Assembly: GCA_947176785.1 (NCBI GenBank)
Contig: CAMWSA010000005.1
Coordinates: forward strand, 1-27,205
Direction of reading: 5' to 3'
DNA from: an uncultured Lachnospiraceae bacterium
GTDB taxonomy: Bacteria > Bacillota > Clostridia > Lachnospirales > Lachnospiraceae
Length of the DNA stretch: 27,205 bases
In this document: positions 21,527 through 27,205 of the stretch, in pieces
Numbering within the stretch: position 1 is the stretch's first letter
Layout: each line of letters starts with the position of its first letter
Notes under the pieces: generated by a model
Told to the model about the DNA's origin: nothing
Databases searched by the model: none
The model's input: the letters and a program-made list of their open reading frames with translations, nothing else
Made by a program: the position numbers and the translations under genes

Positions 21527-22906
21527 ATGGTAGTACAACACAACTTAAGGGCAATGAATTCCAACAGAATGCTGGGGCTGACCGCTTCATCCCAGTCCAA
21601 GTCCACTGAGAAGCTGTCTTCCGGATATAAGATCAACCGCGCTGCTGATGATGCTGCGGGTCTGGCGATCAGCGAGAAGATGAGAAAACAGATCAGGGGT
21701 CTTACCCAGGCATCTTTGAACGCACAGGACGGTATCAGTGCCGTACAGACTGCAGAAGGTGCGCTGACTGAAGTGCATGACATGCTGCAGAGAATGAATG
21801 AACTGGCAGTAAAAGCGGCCAATGGAACCAACAGCGCTGACGACAGGAGTTATATCCAGGCGGAAGTTGACCAACTGATCACGGAGATTGACCGTGTGGC
21901 CAATACCACCAAGTTCAACGAGACCTATCTGCTAAAAGGAGATGGGACAGAAACCAAGACGGTTGATGTACCGGCATCTGATGAAGTTCCGGTAGAAGTA
22001 ACATATAAGGCCGGATATGGTACAAGCGGTGTTGGTTTTGCTGCAAGCAAGGCAGGAACACTAACGTGGTATAAGGCGGGATCGGATCAGAAAATGTCTG
22101 ATGATGAGATTTTAGAGTGTCTTGAAGTTAAGAACGGTGCCGTCGCATTGAAGGATGGGGTAAATATTTACAAAGTAGCTGCCAATAAGACCGCGGAATA
22201 CGGGACGCAGATAGATGCTCAGAAGGTGGATGCCGCAGCGTTGACCGGCAATTTTGAGGTAGTCAGTACGAAACTGGCTTCGGCCACGGATGGAACAGCT
22301 ATTGAAGAAAAAGATCTGGCAGGATTTTTCAATCTGGATGGTTCTATCAAGACGAAGATGTATTATCTGAAAACCGGAGGTGATGCCACTAAGGCTGCCG
22401 ATTGGCTGGAAGTTGGCTCTGACCAGATAGAGAAATTTGTGAATGTGAAGCCCGGTAAGGCGGCGGTAGCTGAAGGGGAAACGGAGGAAGTGGAAGTTAC
22501 CAAGGCCCTGGAGTTAAGCCTTCATGTGGGCGCGGACGGGGATAGCCAGAATAAGATTTCTCTGGAGATTGACGCCATGAATGCGCAGAGCATTGGCGTG
22601 AAAGGCTTGAAGGTTGATACAGAAGATAATGCAACCAATACCATCAACACTCTTAATGCCGCTATCAAAAAGGTATCAGAGCAGCGCTCCGCACTCGGTG
22701 CTATTCAGAACCGTCTGGAGCATACCATCAACAACCTGGACAACGTAGTGGAGAACACCACCGCAGCCGAGAGCCAGATCCGTGACACCGATATGGCTAC
22801 GGAGATGGTGAAGTATTCAAACAACAACATCCTGGCGCAGGCCGGTCAGGCCATGCTGGCACAGTCCAACCAGGCCAACCAGGGCGTGCTGTCTCTGCTC
22901 CAGTAA
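21527..22906 (+). CDS. hag: Flagellin
   Basis: This is the structural protein of the flagellar filament, exported by the flagellar type III apparatus. The 459-residue protein has the conserved N-terminal D0/D1 helices (MVVQHNLRAMNSNRML, then LSSGYKINRAADDAAGLAISEKM, to about residue 135). A variable middle (about 140-365) is rich in Lys, Ala and Thr. The C-terminal D1/D0 contains SALGAIQNRLEHTINNL, ESQIRDTDMATEMV and the end NQGVLSLLQ. LQRMNELAVKAANGT is the D1 stretch that TLR5 recognises in TLR5-active flagellins. AAGGAGG lies 7 nt before the ATG. The leader carries CsrA sites and csrA is directly upstream. A GCAGATAA at 21435 resembles a sigma-D -10 box, but no matching -35 was found. A terminator follows. 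Confidence 0.95.
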   Translation: MVVQHNLRAMNSNRMLGLTASSQSKSTEKLSSGYKINRAADDAAGLAISEKMRKQIRGLTQASLNAQDGISAVQTAEGALTEVHDMLQRMNELAVKAANGTNSADDRSYIQAEVDQLITEIDRVANTTKFNETYLLKGDGTETKTVDVPASDEVPVEVTYKAGYGTSGVGFAASKAGTLTWYKAGSDQKMSDDEILECLEVKNGAVALKDGVNIYKVAANKTAEYGTQIDAQKVDAAALTGNFEVVSTKLASATDGTAIEEKDLAGFFNLDGSIKTKMYYLKTGGDATKAADWLEVGSDQIEKFVNVKPGKAAVAEGETEEVEVTKALELSLHVGADGDSQNKISLEIDAMNAQSIGVKGLKVDTEDNATNTINTLNAAIKKVSEQRSALGAIQNRLEHTINNLDNVVENTTAAESQIRDTDMATEMVKYSNNNILAQAGQAMLAQSNQANQGVLSLLQ

Positions 22907-22961
22907 TATGTTGAGCAGCAAGAAAGAGACAGGATTCACCGAAACAATTCATTGTCAATGG

Positions 22962-22987
22962 AAAACCCGCCGAATGGCGGGTTTTTT
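22962..22987 (+). terminator. Terminator after flagellin
   Basis: AAAACCCGCC (22962-22971) pairs with GGCGGGTTTT (22976-22985) around GAAT, followed by more T. The A-run on the left lets it work on the minus strand as well, for the convergent remnant. Confidence 0.92.
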
Positions 22988-23004
22988 GCCTATAGCTTTT
23001 TGAT

Positions 23005-23253
23005 TTATAGCATGTCTGCATAGATTTCCAGCATCTGATGATAGAATTCTCTGTCAGACATAATTTTTTCGGCCTCGTCTGCCATATTATTCTTTTTGAG
23101 GTAGCAGTACAGCGACATAAGCGTCTGATCACCCTCGGCTTTGCCCTCAGCCCTTCCCTGGGCAAGTGCCTCGGCTTTGCCCTCCGCCATATAACGCTCC
23201 ATCAATTCACACATACGATCCTGCAAGACACATGTTGGCCGATTGTGCAACAT
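23005..23253 (-). pseudogene. C-terminal remnant of an Rpn / PD-(D/E)XK nuclease-type transposase family protein
   Basis: The 82-residue frame includes MCELMERYMAEGKAEALAQGRAEGKAEGD, a charged Ala-Gly-Glu repeat region that in this family links the nuclease domain to a short helical tail. The tail here is CYLKKNNMADEAEKIMSDREFY. The nuclease domain itself (about 200 residues with its PD-ExK motif) is absent, and the frame is closed upstream, so this is a broken gene. It ends close to the flagellin terminator, at the right edge of the accessory block. The family assignment rests on low-complexity sequence and is moderate. Confidence 0.6.
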
Positions 23254-23380
23254 GTGCTATTTATAATCTTATCCTATCATATTTCACACAAAAAGACAAC
23301 ATTTATATTTTTCGTCCCCGTATTTTACTCATAAGCAGCAGAATCCGGGAAGAACTGCCGCAATATGACAAATTAATTAG

Positions 23381-23409
23381 TGGCATAATACGGCAAACTA
23401 TGATACAAT
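23381..23409 (+). promoter_or_regulatory. Possible gdpP promoter
   Basis: TACAAT (23404-23409), preceded by TGA as an extended -10, is 17 bp from TGGCAT (23381-23386). The -35 is poor. The predicted leader is about 135 nt and includes a hairpin. Confidence 0.4.
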
Positions 23410-23467
23410 ATATCCATATTCAAGGCAGGAAGCGGCTATATGGCCATTTGTACTGTGGTTGCCGGGC

Positions 23468-23509
23468 GATCACGGTGCAGGCCCTGCAAACAGCAGGGCC
23501 AAGGTGGTC
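23468..23509 (+). other. Leader hairpin upstream of gdpP
   Basis: GGCCCTGC (23480-23487) and GCAGGGCC (23493-23500) form a perfect 8-bp stem. Outer arms GATCAC (23468-23473) and GTGGTC (23504-23509) also pair with one G-U. No T-run follows. The sequence does not look like the c-di-AMP (ydaO) riboswitch. Confidence 0.5.
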
Positions 23510-23552
23510 AAAACAGCAGCAGCCAAGTTCGCCGTCCGACTGGAGAAGAATT

Positions 23553-25616
23553 ATGGCAGGACATATGAAAAAATATATCAGGTTAAAGGGACGTATTAAG
23601 ACATATTTGAATTTTACGATATATCTGGGGATTCTGCTCTGTGCTGTGTCAGCGGCGGTGTTCCTGATTGATTACCGGGCGGGCGGTATTGTCACCTGCT
23701 TTGCCATATTTTACATGGCGATCACCCTTACCCTGTATTTTTACAACAAGCCCCTGGTTATGAACGAGTTGATCAGCTTTGCGACGGAATATGGGCAGAT
23801 CCAGAAAAAACTCCTGCGGGAGTTGGAGATTCCCTATGCGCTGCTGGATGACGGAGGCAAGGTGATCTGGACCAATGCGGCTTTCGAGATGGTGGTGCAT
23901 CAGCCCAAGGGCTACAATAAATCCCTGACAAGCCTGTTTCCTGCCCTCACCCGTGACCGCCTGCCGGATGACAGCGGCCTGGACGAGGCACAGTATGAAC
24001 TTCATTTTGAAGGCAACGAGTATGTGGCCCGGTTCAAAAGAATTTCCCTGAAGGAGATGGCGGAACACAGTGATATGATCCAGGCCGAGGGGTACAATGG
24101 CTACCTGATCGCCATGTATCTTTTTGACGAAACGGCGCTGCATATAGCCCTGCAGGAAGTGGACGACCAGTCTCTGGCGGTGGGCATGGTCTACCTGGAT
24201 AATTATGATGAGGCGCTGGAGAGTGTGGAGGAGGTCAGGCGCTCCCTGCTGATCGCCCTGATTGACCGGAAAGTCAATAAATATATTTCCGGATTGGACG
24301 GCATATCCAAGAAGCTGGAGAAGGACAAATACCTGATTATCCTGCGAAAAAAGGCCATAGCGCAGCTACAGGCGAATCGCTTTGATCTTCTGGAGGAGGT
24401 CAAGACTGTCAATATCGGCAATGAGATGGCTGTGACGATCAGTATCGGTGTGGGCCTGGACGGACTGACCTATGCGCAAAATTATGAGTTTGCCCGCAAT
24501 GCCATTGACCTGGCTCTGGGGCGGGGCGGCGATCAGGCGGTGATCAAGACCCCGGAGAGTGTGACCTATTATGGCGGCAAGAGCCAGCAGGTGGAGAAGA
24601 ATACCCGTGTAAAGGCCAGAGTGAAAGCCCATGCCCTGAGAGAGATTATTACTGCCAAGGACACGGTGTTGGTTATGGGACACAGAAATCCCGATGCCGA
24701 CAGCTTTGGGGCGACGGTGGGGATCTATCGGATAGCCCAGACGCTGGAGCGGAAAGCTCATATTGTACTGAATGATTCCCCGGCATCCATACAGCCCCTG
24801 CTGGAACTGTTTCGAAATAATCCTGATTACGAGGAGGACATGATTATCGACAGCCAGCGCGCCATTGAGATCGCCGGCGGCAACGCAGTGCTGGTGGTGG
24901 TGGATGTGAACAAGCCCTCCATCACGGAATGCCCGGATTTATTGAGGTTCTGCAAATCCGTGGTGGTGCTGGATCATCACCGGGCAGGCAACGAGACCAT
25001 TGAAAACGCCACGCTCTCCTATGTGGAACCCTATGCGTCATCGGCCTGTGAAATGGTATCGGAGATATTGCAATATACTTATGATAATATCAAAATACGT
25101 TCAGAGGAAGCGGACTGCATGTATGCCGGCATAATCATTGACACCAACAATTTTGTCAGCAAGGCCGGTGTGCGTACCTTTGAGGCGGCGGCGTTCCTGC
25201 GTCGCAACGGTGCGGATGTGACAAGGGTCAGGAAGCTGTTCCGGGAGGATGCCAACGAGTACAAGGCCAAGGCGGATGCGGTCAGCCAGGCCGAGATATA
25301 CCGGCAGAATTTCGCCATATCGGTGTGTACCAGCGACGATTTGCCCAGCCCCACAATTGTGGGTGCCCAGGCAGCCAATGAACTCCTGAATATCAAGGGG
25401 ATCAAAGCCAGCTTTGTGCTGACGGATTATCAGGGCAAAATCTATATCAGTGCCCGTTCCATTGACGAGGTCAATGTGCAGCTGATCATGGAGCGCATGG
25501 GCGGCGGCGGGCATATGTCCATTGCGGCCTGCCAGATGGAGGGCACAGGGGTTATAGAAGCCATCGGCGTCCTGAAATCCACGATTGATAATATGCTGGA
25601 GACGGGGGAAATCTAA
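23553..25616 (+). CDS. gdpP: Cyclic-di-AMP phosphodiesterase GdpP
   Basis: This membrane enzyme hydrolyses c-di-AMP to pApA, lowering a second messenger that controls potassium uptake and osmotic balance. With the start at 23553 (GGAGAAG upstream) it has 687 residues. Two membrane helices (about 19-39 and 43-63) come first, then a PAS-like domain (about 85-190) and a degenerate GGDEF domain (about 195-330, with no GGDEF active motif). The DHH domain opens with GHRNPDADSFGA (376-387), carries VVVLDHHRAGNE and ends in a DHHA1 domain with GGGGHMSIAACQ. Metal-binding Asp and His positions are all present. It precedes rplI and dnaB, as in many Firmicutes. ATG 23565 is an alternative start. Confidence 0.94.
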   Translation: MAGHMKKYIRLKGRIKTYLNFTIYLGILLCAVSAAVFLIDYRAGGIVTCFAIFYMAITLTLYFYNKPLVMNELISFATEYGQIQKKLLRELEIPYALLDDGGKVIWTNAAFEMVVHQPKGYNKSLTSLFPALTRDRLPDDSGLDEAQYELHFEGNEYVARFKRISLKEMAEHSDMIQAEGYNGYLIAMYLFDETALHIALQEVDDQSLAVGMVYLDNYDEALESVEEVRRSLLIALIDRKVNKYISGLDGISKKLEKDKYLIILRKKAIAQLQANRFDLLEEVKTVNIGNEMAVTISIGVGLDGLTYAQNYEFARNAIDLALGRGGDQAVIKTPESVTYYGGKSQQVEKNTRVKARVKAHALREIITAKDTVLVMGHRNPDADSFGATVGIYRIAQTLERKAHIVLNDSPASIQPLLELFRNNPDYEEDMIIDSQRAIEIAGGNAVLVVVDVNKPSITECPDLLRFCKSVVVLDHHRAGNETIENATLSYVEPYASSACEMVSEILQYTYDNIKIRSEEADCMYAGIIIDTNNFVSKAGVRTFEAAAFLRRNGADVTRVRKLFREDANEYKAKADAVSQAEIYRQNFAISVCTSDDLPSPTIVGAQAANELLNIKGIKASFVLTDYQGKIYISARSIDEVNVQLIMERMGGGGHMSIAACQMEGTGVIEAIGVLKSTIDNMLETGEI

Positions 25617-25644
25617 GCGGGAGATATGCGGAAATATACGGAGT

Positions 25645-25748
25645 TATACTCACGAGCGGTTAGATTTTCCTTCCTGCCCGGCGCATGACGTCCGATTATG
25701 CGGCATGTGCCGGGCAGGGATTGGAAAATCTTAGCACTCGTCAGTATA
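25645..25748. repeat. Palindromic repeat family 1, full copy
   Basis: This 104-bp inverted repeat begins TATACTCACGAG and ends CTCGTCAGTATA. Arms 25645-25687 and 25704-25748 pair almost throughout, including AGATTTTCC with GGAAAATCT and CCTGCCCGGC with its complement. Related copies lie at 14691-14822 and, in part, at 9446-9475. No coding capacity. Confidence 0.75.
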
Positions 25749-25750
25749 AT
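25721..25750 (+). promoter_or_regulatory. Promoter-like sequence formed by two repeats, upstream of rplI
   Basis: TTGGAA (25721-25726), in the right arm of the family 1 element, is 18 bp from a perfect TATAAT (25745-25750) at the junction with the next palindrome. It points at rplI-dnaB. Confidence 0.5.
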
Positions 25751-25884
25751 AGTCTCTCGGAATCTCTTGGCGGAAAATGGCGCTTTTAATTCGTGTGATC
25801 CGTTAAAAGCAAGGGAATCCATAAGACTGGAATATTAGAAGCACCATGAAATAGGACTTAGAGATTCCGAGAGGCTATGTTATA
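25745..25884. repeat. Second palindromic element, upstream of rplI
   Basis: Outer arms (25745-25767 and 25860-25884) share ATAGTCTCTCGGAATCTCT and its complement with one mismatch, extended to TATA at both ends. Inside is a perfect GCTTTTAA (25782-25789) to TTAAAAGC (25803-25810) hairpin. It shares a TATA with the preceding element and ends just before the rplI ribosome binding site, so it is either a MITE-like insert or an RNA leader. Confidence 0.65.
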
Positions 25885-25900
25885 AATTAGGAGGAAGAAT

Positions 25901-26347
25901 ATGAAAATCATTTTATTACAGGATGAGAAAAAGCTGGGAAAGAAGGGCGACATTATCGAGGCCAGCGACGGATATGCAAGAAATTATATACTGCCGAAAA
26001 AGATCGGCGTGGAAGCTACCCCCAAGAACCTCAATGAACTGAAGCTGCAGAAAGCCAACAGTGAGAAAATTGCCCAGGAACAGCTGGATGCCGCCAGGGC
26101 TTTGGCAGCGGACCTGGAGCCTCGTCAGGTGGTGGTGAGCATCAAGGCAGGCGAGGGCGGCAAGACCTTTGGCTCCGTGTCTTCCAAGGAGATTGCGGCA
26201 GCGCTGAAGGAGCAGCACGGTATCGAACTGGATAAGAAGAAGATACAGCTGAGTGAGAGCCTGAAGAGTTTTGGCAATTACGAGGTGGCTGTGAAGCTCC
26301 ATCCCCAGGTGACCGGCAAATTTACCGTGAAAGTAACGGAGGCATAG
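25901..26347 (+). CDS. rplI: 50S ribosomal protein L9
   Basis: L9 bridges the large subunit near the L1 stalk with an N-terminal RNA-binding domain, a long helix and a C-terminal domain. The 148-residue product begins MKIILLQDEKKLGKKGDIIEASDGYARNYILPKK, the family signature. The connecting helix is about residues 45-75, and KAGEGGKTFGSVSSKEIAAALK lies in the C-terminal domain. TAGGAGGA is a strong ribosome binding site. It follows gdpP and precedes dnaB, the usual order, but 284 bp separate it from gdpP because of two palindromic elements. Confidence 0.97.
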   Translation: MKIILLQDEKKLGKKGDIIEASDGYARNYILPKKIGVEATPKNLNELKLQKANSEKIAQEQLDAARALAADLEPRQVVVSIKAGEGGKTFGSVSSKEIAAALKEQHGIELDKKKIQLSESLKSFGNYEVAVKLHPQVTGKFTVKVTEA

Positions 26348-26396
26348 GATTGGCCCAACAGTGATACAGGCTCTGGTTATGCAGGAATAAGATAAT

Positions 26397-27205
26397 ATGG
26401 ATGAAATAGCAATTAAGAGGATTCTGCCCCACAGCGTGGAGGCGGAGCAGGCGGTGATTGGCTCCATGATCATGGACCGGGAGGCTATTGTGGTGGCCTC
26501 CGAGATCGTCACGGGAGAGGATTTCTACAACAGGCAGTATGGCATTCTGTTTGAGACCATGGTGGAACTGAATGACAAGGGCTATCCGGTGGATCTGGTG
26601 ACGCTGCAGGACAAGCTGAAGGAAAAGGATGTGCCGCCGGAGGTGAGCAGCCTGGAATTTGTCAGGGATCTGCTGGGCATGGTGACTACCTCCGCAAATA
26701 TCAAATATTATGCGAATATCGTGGCGGAAAAGTCCACTCTGCGAAGGCTGATTAGGCTCAATGAGGAGATTGCCAACACCTGTTATGTGGGCAAGGAGAG
26801 CCTGGAGAACATATTGGAGGACACGGAGAAGCGGGTTTTCCAGCTGGTGCAGAAGCGCAATACCGAAGATTTCACTCCCATTCGCCAGGTGGTTATGAAC
26901 GCCATGGACAGGATTGAGGCGGCTTCCCGGCAGAAGGGCACGGTGACAGGTATCGCCACCGGTTTCCTGGATTTGGATTATCGGACGGCGGGTCTGCAAC
27001 CCTCGGATTTGATTCTGATTGCCGCCCGTCCGTCCATGGGCAAAACGGCATTTGTATTGAATATTGCCCAGCATATTGCCTTTAAACTGAACCTTACAGT
27101 GGCGATTTTCAGTTTGGAGATGAGCAAGGAGCAGCTGGTGAACCGGCTTTTCTCGCTGCAGTCCAGCGTGGATGCCCAGAACCTGCGTACCGGGCAGTTG
27201 AATGA
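26397..27205 (+). CDS. dnaB: Replicative DNA helicase DnaB, 3'-partial
   Basis: This is the hexameric helicase that unwinds DNA at the replication fork (called DnaC in Bacillus). The window ends after 269 codons of an expected 440-460. The N-terminal domain is typical: ILPHSVEAEQAVIGSMI (10-26), GEDFYNRQYGILFETM (40-55) and NIKYYANIV. The RecA-like domain starts near TGIATGFLDLD. Walker A is RPSMGKT (211-217), followed by AIFSLEMSKEQLV. The start at 26397 is preceded by CAGGAA at a slightly long spacing. It follows rplI by 49 bp and is probably in the same transcript. Confidence 0.96.
   Translation, partial: MDEIAIKRILPHSVEAEQAVIGSMIMDREAIVVASEIVTGEDFYNRQYGILFETMVELNDKGYPVDLVTLQDKLKEKDVPPEVSSLEFVRDLLGMVTTSANIKYYANIVAEKSTLRRLIRLNEEIANTCYVGKESLENILEDTEKRVFQLVQKRNTEDFTPIRQVVMNAMDRIEAASRQKGTVTGIATGFLDLDYRTAGLQPSDLILIAARPSMGKTAFVLNIAQHIAFKLNLTVAIFSLEMSKEQLVNRLFSLQSSVDAQNLRTGQLN

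Noticed and set aside
23166..23552. Upstream extension of gdpP by about 129 codons
   Set aside because: It runs antisense over the nuclease remnant and through a hairpin; the GdpP family begins with two membrane helices shortly after 23553.
23254..23552. c-di-AMP (ydaO-type) riboswitch before gdpP
   Set aside because: No conserved ydaO core could be recognised; only a simple nested hairpin is present.
1..27205. CRISPR array, rRNA genes or a complete prophage
   Set aside because: No regularly spaced short repeats, no rRNA sequence and no phage structural genes were seen; the only recombinase is in the small inverted-repeat module.

Overview
The window reads as a chromosomal segment of a motile, gut-type Lachnospiraceae (Clostridia, Firmicutes). 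Reasons: strong AAGGAGG-type ribosome binding sites, the Firmicute order rpsF-ssb-rpsR near gdpP-rplI-dnaB, paired glgC/glgD, a type VII secretion EssC, a class B sortase with a surface polysaccharide lyase, and a Firmicute-type flagellin with csrA beside it. The genus cannot be fixed from sequence alone.

Layout. 1-2507 is the 3' part of essC, which ends after its second ATPase domain. 2872-9421 is a cell-surface unit: a giant multidomain pectate-lyase-like protein with a C-terminal sorting signal, then a class B sortase. 9422-10035 holds a nagA remnant, repeat debris and tRNA-Glu plus tRNA-Cys. 10100-13877 carries an unknown membrane protein, a CPA1 cation/proton antiporter and a TrkA-type RCK protein. 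13872-17184 (minus strand) has a sirtuin and the glgC-glgD pair. 17497-18686 has a YdcF-like membrane protein and a DUF951 protein. 18858-19923 is rpsF-ssb-rpsR. 20048-23253 is an accessory block: a tyrosine recombinase between inverted 27-bp sites, a divergent csrA, flagellin, and an Rpn-type nuclease remnant. 23553-27205 returns to housekeeping: gdpP, rplI and dnaB (cut by the window end).

The most interesting region is 20196-21527. A small tyrosine recombinase with all its catalytic residues sits between two near-identical 27-bp sites in inverted orientation. Each site has the layout of a recombination core (two 10-bp half-sites and a 7-bp asymmetric spacer). The segment should be invertible. 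Inversion would turn the recombinase transcription unit to face csrA and flagellin. The flagellin leader carries two good CsrA-binding sites, one in a hairpin loop and one on the Shine-Dalgarno sequence, as in Bacillus hag. Together this suggests a possible ON/OFF switch feeding a CsrA-flagellin translational circuit.

A second theme is several families of 75-140 bp palindromic, MITE-like elements in intergenic gaps (9446, 14691, 17361, 18403, 20048, 25645, 25745). Some of them supply promoter elements to neighbouring genes. These calls come from reading the sequence by eye; no searches or folding programs were run.
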